A DNA stretch of 64,000 bases from Methanogenium marinum (GTDB lineage: Archaea; Halobacteriota; Methanomicrobia; Methanomicrobiales; Methanomicrobiaceae), in the NCBI RefSeq assembly GCF_028912405.1, contig NZ_JAKELO010000002.1, positions 1,683,276-1,747,275 of the forward strand. The letters are read 5' to 3'. The notes under the pieces are model-generated. The model was not told where the DNA came from and ran no database searches. It saw only the letters and a list, made by a program, of their open reading frames with translations. This document shows positions 26,334-34,607 of the stretch, piece by piece. The position numbers and the translations under genes were made by a program. The first letter of the stretch is position 1, and each line of letters starts with the position of its first letter.

Positions 26334-27464
26334 ATGAAACCGATTCACCGGTATTATCTGCTCATTGTGTTGGTCATTAGTATTTCTGTTGCTGCATGTG
26401 GATGCACTACATCGCTCTTCAGTTCCGGTCCGGCTGCAGAATATCCTGAGGTTGGGGAATATCAGGATGATGGCAGAATTGCCACCTCATCCCTGGAATT
26501 CCCCTTCCAGGATAGGTCTGTATCGGTTTCGGTGTCTGCGCCACAGGGTCTGTATGAAGCGGCAGCAGATGCTGACAAACGAGCGGTTCTTCTGGGTGAA
26601 TGGGAAGAAGATGACGACTGGACAACCGGATATTATCTCTCATTTCTTACTGATCCTCAGATGAAGCAGGTGTATTCAGCCACTACAGATGCACTGAGAA
26701 AAGGTGCGTCCGGAACAGTAGAAGGCAGTGACGAATATATTGAGTTTATGACAGTCTATGTGCAGTCGCTGGCATATGACACTCGTCCTGATGAGGCAGG
26801 GCCAAAATTCCCGGTTGAGACAATTATTGAAAAAGGGGGAGACTGCGATGATAAGAGCATTCTTCTGGCAGGTCTCCTCGAACAGGAAGGTTATAATGTC
26901 TCACTTTTCTTTTTCCCCGACGATTCACACATGGCGGTGGGAATTGGAACAGATAAACCCGGGTTTCGTGACAGTGGATATCTCTTTGTTGAAACAACCA
27001 ATGTGAGCCTGATAGGCATTCCCACCGAAAAATTTGAAAACGGTGCCATGCTCACATCAGACCTGTTTGTTATCCCTTTTGGGAATGGCACAATGGGGTA
27101 TGGAAAAGCTGAGGAGACACGGCGGATTGATCAGGCAGCAGCTGAAGCACGGGTCCGTGCAGAGGATGAAGAGGTGTCCCTTGTTGTTATGGAAGAAAAC
27201 CTCGATGTGATGAAGCATGCACTGGATGAAGAGAATGCTGCCCTCGCCTCACTGAAGAGGTCTGGCAACATAGAGGGGTATAATGCTGCTGTTTCAGACT
27301 ACAACCGTCATGCTGCAGATTACAACCAGTCGCTGGAAGAATATCGCACCCAATATACTGCCTATCTTGCGGATGTTGAATTTGTCAACTATGCAGCAAC
27401 CCATCTTTATGACCGTCTGGGCCTCTCAAAGGCGGTTACTGTCTGGGAACGCGGAATGGCATGA
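26334..27464 (+). CDS. Lipoprotein with transglutaminase-like domain and C-terminal coiled coil
   Basis: 376 residues. A signal peptide ends in SISVAACGC, a lipobox, so the protein is likely anchored on the cell surface. The central region reads as a cysteine-protease/transglutaminase-like core: EKGGDCDDKSILLAGLLEQEGY (Cys), DDSHMAVGIG (His) and YLFVETTN (Glu in place of the usual Asp). From about residue 260 a charged heptad-rich stretch (AAAEARVRAEDEEVSLVV to YRTQYTAYLADVEFV) predicts a coiled coil. Whether it is catalytic or only binds peptides is not known. A similar core occurs in the lipoprotein at 53994-55544. Confidence 0.7.
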   Translation: MKPIHRYYLLIVLVISISVAACGCTTSLFSSGPAAEYPEVGEYQDDGRIATSSLEFPFQDRSVSVSVSAPQGLYEAAADADKRAVLLGEWEEDDDWTTGYYLSFLTDPQMKQVYSATTDALRKGASGTVEGSDEYIEFMTVYVQSLAYDTRPDEAGPKFPVETIIEKGGDCDDKSILLAGLLEQEGYNVSLFFFPDDSHMAVGIGTDKPGFRDSGYLFVETTNVSLIGIPTEKFENGAMLTSDLFVIPFGNGTMGYGKAEETRRIDQAAAEARVRAEDEEVSLVVMEENLDVMKHALDEENAALASLKRSGNIEGYNAAVSDYNRHAADYNQSLEEYRTQYTAYLADVEFVNYAATHLYDRLGLSKAVTVWERGMA

Positions 27465-27864
27465 ACCCATACACATTCTGTTTTTTTTGTGAATGGTTCT
27501 ATCTTAGACATAGATGATTGTATGTGATTTCCGGGGAGTTAATGTGGAGGAGTATTCCGTTCTATTTTCACCTGTTGTTCTGCTGGAGAAGAATGCCTGT
27601 TTTGACATCTGACTCTTCCGAATGATCTGTGGATGGTCTTTTGCCCGTGTTGCAATGAACTGAAATGTCTGTGACATACTCCAGACTCGCATTGTCTGAT
27701 ATATGGTGCTGATCTGTGTGGGGGGTGAAAGTGAATTTTGTGTCTTGGTTTTGGAAAGTATGGACTTCGTATTTAATGTTCCAAAAAAATGAACGAATTT
27801 ATCAAAATGAATGACGACATCCCTATATCCAATCCGGTCAGATATAAGAGATAGAGTTGATGCT
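27465..27864. other. Gap before sufC (400 bp)
   Basis: AT-rich and without a convincing gene. A 62-codon minus-strand frame (27504-27692) has no recognised product. Near the 3' end, CCTATATCC (27822-27830) lies about 38 bases before the sufC ATG and is the best TATA candidate; GATATAAGAG at 27841-27850 is an alternative that would give an almost leaderless transcript. The size of the gap suggests a regulated promoter for the suf-glm gene run, but no operator repeat stands out. Confidence 0.4.
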
Positions 27865-28596
27865 ATGCTGAATGTTGAAAATCTCCACGTTGAAGTAGGG
27901 GGGAAAGAGGTAATCCACGGAGTTAATCTACAGATTCCGGAAGGAGAAACCCATATCCTGATGGGACCGAACGGATCCGGAAAGACAACCCTTCTGCGCT
28001 CAATTATGGGATTCAGTAATTACACCATAACCGAGGGACGGGTCATCTTCCGTGGTCATGATGTCACTGAACTTCCGCTGTATGAACGGGCGCGTTATGG
28101 CATGGGTATGATGTTTCAGCGCCCTCCGACCATTTCCGGCCTTAAACTTGGCAAACTGCTGGAAGTGATGTCAGGGAAATCACCTGCAAAGGCATTTGAA
28201 TATGCTGAAACGATGAATATGAGTGCTTTTTTGGAACGCGATCTGAATGCTAACTTTTCCGGAGGCGAGATTAAACGCAGTGAAGTGCTTCAGTTGTTGG
28301 TTCAGCAGCCTGATTTTGTTATGCTTGATGAACCGGAAAGTGGCGTGGATCTTGAAAATATCGCGCTTATTGGAAAAGCGATTGCACGGCTTGTCGATAA
28401 AGATCGTCATATCGTAAACCGGAAGAAATCCGGGCTGATTATTACGCACACCGGATTTATCATGGACTATCTGGAAGCAGATGCTGGCCATATGCTTTGC
28501 AATGGTGAGATTCGGTGCCGTGGCAATCCGCGGGAGATACTGAAGGTAATTCAGGAAAAGGGATATCAGGAGTGTATGGAATGCGTAAAGCTGTAG
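27865..28596 (+). CDS. sufC: SufC, Fe-S cluster assembly ATPase
   Basis: 243 residues from the ATG at 27865 (an upstream in-frame ATG at 27811 gives an unrelated extension). It is an ABC-type ATPase: Walker A GPNGSGKTT (34-42), Q-loop MMFQRPP, signature NFSGGEIKRSEV, Walker B FVMLDEPESGVDLE and the H-loop ITHTGF. The SufC-specific ELPLYERARYGMGMMFQRPP and ESGVD-type D-loop fit archaeal SufC. With SufB it forms the scaffold complex for iron-sulfur cluster assembly in the cytosol. The sufB start lies within its last codons (16-base overlap). Confidence 0.92.
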   Translation: MLNVENLHVEVGGKEVIHGVNLQIPEGETHILMGPNGSGKTTLLRSIMGFSNYTITEGRVIFRGHDVTELPLYERARYGMGMMFQRPPTISGLKLGKLLEVMSGKSPAKAFEYAETMNMSAFLERDLNANFSGGEIKRSEVLQLLVQQPDFVMLDEPESGVDLENIALIGKAIARLVDKDRHIVNRKKSGLIITHTGFIMDYLEADAGHMLCNGEIRCRGNPREILKVIQEKGYQECMECVKL

Positions 28597-29690
28597 AAGG
28601 ATTTGATGATCTCTCTCCTGAAGATAAAGAGCGTCTTGAACAATCAGGGATGGTGCTTTCTTCAGAGAACAGGTGTGGAAGCTTCTTCCAGTCAGATCAG
28701 GATGTTAGGCATACTTCCTGCACATATGAAGGAATTGAGATGCTTCCGACAGCAGAAGCACTCAAAAAATATGACTGGCTTAAGGACTATTACTGGAATC
28801 TTGTTGATAAGGACAAGGATGAATACACCCGGTATGTTGCAGACCATGAACCACGAGGGTATACTATCATCGCAAAAAAAGGCAGTAAAAACATATTCCC
28901 TCTCCAAACCTGTCTTTTTATGGCAACAGATGATATCCAGACTGTCCACAACATAATCATTGCGGAGGAGGGAGCTGAACTTCACCTCATAACAGGATGT
29001 GTCTCCAGTCACTCCGTCGGCCATGGTTCGCACTATGGTATCACTGAGTTTTATGTGGGGAAAGATGCCCTCATCAGCACAACGATGATCCATACCTGGG
29101 GCGAGGATGTGACAGTCGTCCCGCGGAGTGCGTCACGGGTGGAGGAGAACGGCACATTCCTCTCCAACTATATCAGCATGAAACCGGTGAAGCGTGTCCA
29201 GATGTACCCTGAAGCCCGGTTAACCGGTGAGAATTCTGTGGCCAGGTTCAGTTCCATCGTGCTTGCACCAAAAGGCTCTGAACTTGACCTTGGCCAGCGT
29301 GCTATTCTGGAAGCGAAAGGTACAAGTGCTGAACTTCTTTCCCGTGTTATTACCCGTGGTGGTACTGTGATAACACGAGCCCACATTATTGGTGGGGCAG
29401 AGGAGACGCGTGGCCATATTGAGTGCAAAGGTCTCATTCTTGAAGACGGAATAATCCATGCAATCCCGGAGATTGAAGGACGGCTCACGAATACCTCACT
29501 CTCTCATGAGGCAGCAGTGGGTAAAATAGCCCGTGATGAGATTGAATATCTGATGGCCCGTGGTCTGAATGAAGAAGAGGCAACGGCGACCATCATCCGC
29601 GGATTCCTTGATGTGAAGATACAGGGCCTGCCTGAATCACTCCAGCGGCAGATTGATGCCGCGATTGACGCTGCAGAAAAAGGATTCTGA
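28581..29690 (+). CDS. sufB: SufB/SufD-type Fe-S cluster scaffold protein
   Basis: 369 residues from the ATG at 28581, inside the end of sufC. The SufB/SufD beta-helix core is clear: VHNIIIAEEGAELHLITGC, GITEFYVGKDALISTTMIHTWGEDV, a long run of parallel strands, then GRLTNTSLSHEAAVGKIARDEIEYLMARGLNEEEA, the C-terminal signature that contacts SufC. Archaeal minimal Suf systems use SufBC alone, and no second SufB/D gene lies nearby. The enzyme probably receives sulfur from a source other than SufS, as no SufS is present. A hydrolase of the cyclase family follows after 5 bases. Confidence 0.9.
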   Translation: MRKAVEGFDDLSPEDKERLEQSGMVLSSENRCGSFFQSDQDVRHTSCTYEGIEMLPTAEALKKYDWLKDYYWNLVDKDKDEYTRYVADHEPRGYTIIAKKGSKNIFPLQTCLFMATDDIQTVHNIIIAEEGAELHLITGCVSSHSVGHGSHYGITEFYVGKDALISTTMIHTWGEDVTVVPRSASRVEENGTFLSNYISMKPVKRVQMYPEARLTGENSVARFSSIVLAPKGSELDLGQRAILEAKGTSAELLSRVITRGGTVITRAHIIGGAEETRGHIECKGLILEDGIIHAIPEIEGRLTNTSLSHEAAVGKIARDEIEYLMARGLNEEEATATIIRGFLDVKIQGLPESLQRQIDAAIDAAEKGF

Positions 29691-29695
29691 GAGAT

Positions 29696-30304
29696 ATGGT
29701 CTATTTTGACCTTACCCGTTCCTTTCCTGAACCAGCCTGTACGTATCCCGGGGATTGTGTCCCGGAATGCCACCAGTCCTTAAGGGATGGATATCGGGTA
29801 TCAGTGCTGGTTGCAAGCAGTCACAGTGGGACTCACATAGACTCACCTGCCCATTATATCGAAGACGGGCGGACCATTGACCTAATTCCGCCCGAGACTT
29901 TTATTGGCCCGGTGACGATTGTTGACCTGGGTTCACGGCATTCAGCCATCCTTCCGGAGGATATCCGTCCCTGGATGAATGTCGAGCGGCTGATCCTTAA
30001 AACCGGATATTCTGAAAAAACGTCGTTTGATCGTGAATATGCCTATCTTGATGAAGATGCAGCGCGTCTGGTCGCCACATCCGGTATCCGGGTCATAGGA
30101 ATAGATACCCCATCTATAGAGTCATATCGGGGCACAGGTGATGTGCACCGCCTGATTTTGGGGGCCGGGATTCCGGTTATTGAATATCTGGACCTCAGTG
30201 GGGTCAGCGAGGGAGACTATTATATGATCGCTCTGCCACTGAAGATTACTGGCGGTGATGGGGCACCAGCCCGTGTCATCGTACGAAAGGAAGAGGATGT
30301 ATGA
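29696..30304 (+). CDS. Cyclase/kynurenine-formamidase-family metal hydrolase
   Basis: 202 residues of the PF04199 cyclase fold. The metal motif is complete: SSHSGTHIDSPAHY (HxGTHxDxPxH), preceded by FDLTRSFPEPACTYPGD and followed by VIGIDTPSIE. Family members open formyl-kynurenine, isatin or cyclic amides using Mn or Zn. Kynurenine use is unlikely in a methanogen, so the true substrate is open. It starts 5 bases after sufB and overlaps the next gene by 4 (ATGA), so it is locked into an operon with Suf and the Cys-rich protein. Confidence 0.8.
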   Translation: MVYFDLTRSFPEPACTYPGDCVPECHQSLRDGYRVSVLVASSHSGTHIDSPAHYIEDGRTIDLIPPETFIGPVTIVDLGSRHSAILPEDIRPWMNVERLILKTGYSEKTSFDREYAYLDEDAARLVATSGIRVIGIDTPSIESYRGTGDVHRLILGAGIPVIEYLDLSGVSEGDYYMIALPLKITGGDGAPARVIVRKEEDV

Positions 30305-30906
30305 GTATTGTTACTGATGCTGTAAAGAAGATGGAAGAGGTAACCCAGGGTACCGGTTGCCACGACTGTAATGTGAAGATTGAACGCCAGCCGGATGCAC
30401 CTACATGTCAGTATGTGCGTGGAGTAAACCTAAGGTTCGGGTTTGGCGGTGCGGAATCAGATGTGGTCACCCAATATCCGATAGAGACGGTCACCCGAAT
30501 TCCCTTTATGTTTGATGCACCGCTGGAGTCCCCTGAACAAAGAACCGCTGCCTGTGGAATAATGGGTGTCGTGGCCCGGTTCCTTTGTCTTTGCCGGAAA
30601 GCAAAGGCATGTGATCCCAAAGACCATGAACAGTGTTTCATAAATTTCTGTTCTGTTTTTGACGGTAAGAAGATCTATGTGAACGGGAATCTTCCGGACC
30701 TTGTCCGTTTCCTTGGAAAGAGTGCAGTCTCCTCCCCGGAAGGGGCGGATGTTATTGTAGTGGGTGGGGATGGCCTTTTCTCGGCTGACTGTCTTGCAGT
30801 AACAGACCAGTACAGAGGCAAAAAACAGATGGTCTTTGTCGGTCCTTCCACTGCAGGTGTAGCAACCTTTCTGGATGAAGAGCATTGGTGCCCTTTTGCA
30901 CGGTGA
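30301..30906 (+). CDS. Unrecognised Cys-rich conserved protein (possible DUF364 relative)
   Basis: 201 residues, no secure family. The N-terminus has GCHDCNVKI and a further TCQYV; the middle has AACGIMGVVARFLCLCRKAKACDPKDHEQCF, five cysteines in about 25 residues, which suggests metal or Fe-S binding. The C-terminus reads GADVIVVGGDGLFSADC and FVGPSTAGVATFLDEEHWCPFAR; the GPST element and late acidic turn recall the C-terminal part of DUF364 heavy-metal chelatases, but the match is weak. It overlaps the cyclase gene (ATGA) and is 49 bases before glmM. Its position after sufC-sufB suggests a metal-handling role; that is inference. Confidence 0.5.
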   Translation: MSIVTDAVKKMEEVTQGTGCHDCNVKIERQPDAPTCQYVRGVNLRFGFGGAESDVVTQYPIETVTRIPFMFDAPLESPEQRTAACGIMGVVARFLCLCRKAKACDPKDHEQCFINFCSVFDGKKIYVNGNLPDLVRFLGKSAVSSPEGADVIVVGGDGLFSADCLAVTDQYRGKKQMVFVGPSTAGVATFLDEEHWCPFAR

Positions 30907-30955
30907 ATGGCCGCAAACAGATAGATTGAATACTCCTCTTTTTCATGGTACCTGT

Positions 30956-32197
30956 ATGCTCTTTGGTTCTTCTGGAATACGCCGTCCTTTCGGCCCTGAA
31001 CTGATAAAAACTGCGCTGGAGGTTGGCGGTTGTGTTGGCGCTTCCTGTTCTTCCATTGTTACCGGCCGTGATGCACGCACGACAGGTCCTCTGCTGGAAG
31101 CAGCGTTTGCCGCGGGTGCCGCTGCGGCCGGATGCCGGGTTGTATCCGGCGGTGTTGCTCCGACTCCAACAGTGGCGTATGCCGCACGGCAGTACGATGC
31201 CGGCTGTATGATAACTGCCTCACACAATCCGGAGGAATATAACGGGCTGAAACTGGTGAACCCTGACGGTTCAGCCTTCTCTTTGGCGCGCCAGCAGGAG
31301 ATTGAAGACACCTATACTCTGCCACATATTACTGACTGGAAAGGGCAGGGGGAGACCGGTGAGGCAGATATCATCCGCTCGTATCTGGATGCGATAGTGG
31401 ATGCTGTGTCTCTTCCGGAAGATCTGCACATGGTCCTTGACTGTGGAAACGGTGCGGCGTCGCGTGTAACACCTGCTCTTCTCCGGCGTGCAGGAATACG
31501 ATATACCGGCATTAACTGCACGGTGCAGGGTTTTTTTGCGCGCCCATCCGAACCTCTTCAGGAGAATCTCCTTCATATTCCTGCCATGGTAAAGCAGGCA
31601 GGTGCTGCGGGGGCACTGATTCATGACGGTGATGCTGACCGGTTCATGGCATTTGACAATCAGGGGAACTATATCAGTGGAGATCATCTCCTCATGCTCT
31701 TTGCCGAATGGACTGGTGCGGCGAGTGTGGTAACAACGGTGGACGCATCAATGGCCATTGAAGAGCTGACAACAGTCCGAAGGACACCCGTTGGTGATTC
31801 TTTTGTATCTGAAGCGTTGGTATCCGGAGGGGACTTCGGCGGCGAACCCTCCGGAAGCTGGATCTTCCCTGCTCATTCTCTTTGCCCGGACGGACCATAT
31901 GCAGCAGCTCTCTACTGTGCAATGGCAGCGGAGTGGGATATTGCAGAGAAGGTTGCAGAATATCCTCATTATCCTCTCATTCGCCGTTCATACCGTTGTG
32001 AAGACGGGCGTTCCATTCTTCTGGCACTGGGTGCAGATAAACCGACTGATGGTATTCGCATTGAAGAGGATGATGGCTGGTGCCTGATCCGGGCGAGCGG
32101 CACGGAACCCAAGGTCCGCATCACTGCAGAAGGGCGTGACACAGAGTCTGCAGAAAAAATGGTACGAAAAGGGGAAGACCTTCTCCATTCGGCGTAA
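30956..32197 (+). CDS. glmM: Phosphoglucosamine/phosphohexose mutase (GlmM-like)
   Basis: 413 residues from the ATG at 30956 (MLFGSSGIRRPFGPEL, the family N-terminus); an upstream start at 30875 would overlap the previous gene. The active phosphoserine loop is ITASHNPEEYNG (Ser89); the metal loop is HDGDADRF; the sugar-binding loop is FGGEPSGSW; the phosphate loop is IRASGTEPKVRI. It interconverts glucosamine 6- and 1-phosphate (or related sugars). With glmS and the two nucleotidyltransferases downstream it completes a route to UDP-GlcNAc. It is slightly short for GlmM (about 440 residues), as many archaeal homologues are. Confidence 0.88.
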   Translation: MLFGSSGIRRPFGPELIKTALEVGGCVGASCSSIVTGRDARTTGPLLEAAFAAGAAAAGCRVVSGGVAPTPTVAYAARQYDAGCMITASHNPEEYNGLKLVNPDGSAFSLARQQEIEDTYTLPHITDWKGQGETGEADIIRSYLDAIVDAVSLPEDLHMVLDCGNGAASRVTPALLRRAGIRYTGINCTVQGFFARPSEPLQENLLHIPAMVKQAGAAGALIHDGDADRFMAFDNQGNYISGDHLLMLFAEWTGAASVVTTVDASMAIEELTTVRRTPVGDSFVSEALVSGGDFGGEPSGSWIFPAHSLCPDGPYAAALYCAMAAEWDIAEKVAEYPHYPLIRRSYRCEDGRSILLALGADKPTDGIRIEEDDGWCLIRASGTEPKVRITAEGRDTESAEKMVRKGEDLLHSA

Positions 32198-32236
32198 CCT
32201 ATACATTAATGCAGAGCAAATATCATTTGATTGACT

Positions 32237-33442
32237 ATGCTCTGTGTTCTGCTTGCAGCGGGTGAAGGGAAACGGATGGCTCCCCTCACCGCAACCCGCC
32301 CAAAAGTCATGCTTCCTGTGGCAAACCGGCCGATGATTGAACACCTGATCTGTGCAGTGCGTGATGCGGGCATAGATACGTTTATAATTGTTGTCGGATA
32401 CCGGGAGAAGGAAATTCGGGACTATTTTGGGAATGGTGAAAGATGGGGTGTCTCGATCCGGTATATGGTTCAGAGAACTCAGAGCGGAACCGGTGATGCA
32501 CTCCGTTCAGCAAAGGGATTGGTAAAGGGACGTTTCCTGCTCATGAACGGTGATATGATCGTGACGGCTGATGATATCAGGAATGTCTGTGCATCTCCTG
32601 CACCGGCAGTTGGTGTTGTTAAGAGTGAAAATCCGGAACAGTTTGGTGTGATCACCGAGACAGGGGGGAAGGTGACAGGCATCTATGAAAAATCCACCAA
32701 TCCTCCGGGAAATTTAATTAATGCAGGAATATACCTCTTTGATGATGATATCTTTGCAGAAGTTGACCGTCTTGTCCCTTCGCCCCGTGGGGAATATGAA
32801 CTGACTGATGCACTTGAGCCCGCGATAACCCGCAATGAACTCCACGCGGTGCCACTGACATCCTGGTGCGATATTGGCGCCCCGTGGAATCTTTTGGAAG
32901 CAAATGAAGATGCTCTCTCTGATATGGTCACTGATATCCGGGGCGAGGTGGAAGATGGTGTCACCCTGAAAGGAGCAGTGGTGCTTGCAGAGGGTAGTGT
33001 CATCCGATCGGGCACCTATATTGAAGGTCCCTGTATGATTGGGGCAGGGTGCACCATTGGTCCGCATGTCTATATCAGAGGGAAGACGGTAATTGGAAAT
33101 GACTGTCACATTGGTCATGCCAGTGAATTGAAAAATTCAGTAATATTTCCCCGCACAAAGATTCCACACTTCACCTATATTGGTGACAGTGTCGTCGGGT
33201 CTGGCTGTAATTTCGGCGCCGGCACAAAGGTGGCTAATCTCCGCCATGACAAAGAGCATGTGAAAGTAGGGGGTGTCTCCACCGGGCGCAAGAAGTTCGG
33301 GGCCGTTATTGGTGATAACGTCCTCTTTGGCATTAACTGCTCGATTAATGTGGGGGCTTCAATAGGACGGGATGTCCGTGTTGGTCCCAACACTGTGGTC
33401 AGCGGTATGATTGCTAATGAATCTGTTCTCGGGAGGAACTGA
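32237..33442 (+). CDS. Bifunctional sugar-1-phosphate nucleotidyltransferase/acetyltransferase (GlmU-like), copy 1
   Basis: 401 residues. The N-terminal Rossmann-like nucleotidyltransferase has LLAAGEGKRMAPLTATRPKVML (the GGXGXR-type loop) and MNGDMIVT. The C-terminal half is a left-handed beta-helix of hexapeptide repeats: CTIGPHVYI, KTVIGNDCHIG, GDSVVGSGCNFGAG and NVLFGINCSINVG. Such archaeal proteins acetylate GlcN-1-P and attach UTP, or act as glucose-1-P thymidylyltransferases. The beta-helix runs through GAGTKVANLRHD and ends at ANESVLGRN. A paralogue begins 5 bases after the stop. The ATG at 32237 is two codons into the open frame that begins with TTG. Confidence 0.85.
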   Translation: MLCVLLAAGEGKRMAPLTATRPKVMLPVANRPMIEHLICAVRDAGIDTFIIVVGYREKEIRDYFGNGERWGVSIRYMVQRTQSGTGDALRSAKGLVKGRFLLMNGDMIVTADDIRNVCASPAPAVGVVKSENPEQFGVITETGGKVTGIYEKSTNPPGNLINAGIYLFDDDIFAEVDRLVPSPRGEYELTDALEPAITRNELHAVPLTSWCDIGAPWNLLEANEDALSDMVTDIRGEVEDGVTLKGAVVLAEGSVIRSGTYIEGPCMIGAGCTIGPHVYIRGKTVIGNDCHIGHASELKNSVIFPRTKIPHFTYIGDSVVGSGCNFGAGTKVANLRHDKEHVKVGGVSTGRKKFGAVIGDNVLFGINCSINVGASIGRDVRVGPNTVVSGMIANESVLGRN

Positions 33443-33446
33443 TACT

Positions 33447-34607
33447 ATGCAGGCCGTTGTTCTTGCAGGGGGGGAGGGGTCACGCCTGCGCCCGTTGACC
33501 CGCAACCGCCCGAAAGCACTTCTTCCGGTGGCAAACAGGCCCATTATAGAATATGTTATTGAAGCCCTGACAGAGGCAGGGGTCAGAGACATTACCGTCG
33601 TTGTCGGTTATCGCAAAGAGCAGGTTATCCATTGCCTTGCAGATCTACCGGTGCCGGTGAATGTTGCCGTACAGGAGAGACAACTGGGGGTGGCAAATGC
33701 CCTCAAAACGGCAGAAGAGCATGTTTCTGGCAAGTTCCTTCTTCTTCCCGGTGACAATATCATCACAGCAGCAGCACTTCGCCCGTTTTGCGGAGACGGA
33801 CTTGGGCTTCTTACAACCACAGATTCCCGGGCGACGGATTATGGGGTGGTGGATGTTCAGGATGGCTTTGTCAGAAAAATAACGGAAAAACCTGATGTGA
33901 CTGAATTATCCACGGTTTCAACCGGTGTATTTTCACTGGACCCTTCGGTGTTTGGCTATTACGAAACCGGACTGGAACTTCCCGGGATGATCAACAAAAT
34001 GGTTTCTGATGGTGCGAAAATACGTGCGCACCGTATTACAGGGGGATGGTCGGATGCGGTCTTTGCGTGGGATCTTCTCACCCTGAACAGGTCACTTTTA
34101 AAGAATACAGTGTCTCTAAGTGCAGGCAGTATATCACGGCATGCAACGGTAGAGGGGCGTGTCTCAATCGGCCATGGGACAGAAATACTCCCGGGCACAG
34201 TGATCACCGGGCCTGCAGTCATCGGATCAAACTGCACCATTGGTCCAAATGCCTGTATCTCACCTGGTACAGCAATTGGATCATGTGTGACGATAGGGCC
34301 ATTATCTCATATTTCCCGCAGTATCCTAATGGATGATGTAAGTGTCGGGTCACACTCCAGTATCAGAGAGAGTGTAATAGGGGAAGGTTGCACTCTCGCG
34401 GATCATACTGCGGTTGTCTGTGGTGAATTTCAAACACATGTCCGGGGAAGGTGTACCTCCGGAATGTTTGGGACTATCATGGGGGACAGGGTAGGGACAG
34501 CACCGTTTACTGTTCTGAGGAATGCAGTTGTCGGTAATAATGTTGCTTTTGAGACGGGTGGACGGACAATTTCAGGGGTCATTCCGGATCAGACGGTGGT
34601 GATGTAG
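33447..34607 (+). CDS. GlmU-like sugar nucleotidyltransferase/acyltransferase, copy 2
   Basis: 386 residues, a paralogue of the preceding gene. It has VLAGGEGSRLRPLTRNRPKALLPVANRP, a stronger match to the G1P-thymidylyltransferase/UTP-glucose-1-P loop than copy 1, LPGDNIIT, and hexapeptide repeats GTVITGPAVIGSNCTIG and SVGSHSSIRESVIGEG. The repeats give a beta-helix acyltransferase-like domain but the acetyl-CoA pocket cannot be judged. The start overlaps nothing; GGGAGG lies about 10 bases upstream within the end of copy 1. Its TAG stop is followed directly by the GTG of glmS. The pair may divide uridylyl- and acetyltransfer between them or use different sugars. Confidence 0.85.
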   Translation: MQAVVLAGGEGSRLRPLTRNRPKALLPVANRPIIEYVIEALTEAGVRDITVVVGYRKEQVIHCLADLPVPVNVAVQERQLGVANALKTAEEHVSGKFLLLPGDNIITAAALRPFCGDGLGLLTTTDSRATDYGVVDVQDGFVRKITEKPDVTELSTVSTGVFSLDPSVFGYYETGLELPGMINKMVSDGAKIRAHRITGGWSDAVFAWDLLTLNRSLLKNTVSLSAGSISRHATVEGRVSIGHGTEILPGTVITGPAVIGSNCTIGPNACISPGTAIGSCVTIGPLSHISRSILMDDVSVGSHSSIRESVIGEGCTLADHTAVVCGEFQTHVRGRCTSGMFGTIMGDRVGTAPFTVLRNAVVGNNVAFETGGRTISGVIPDQTVVM

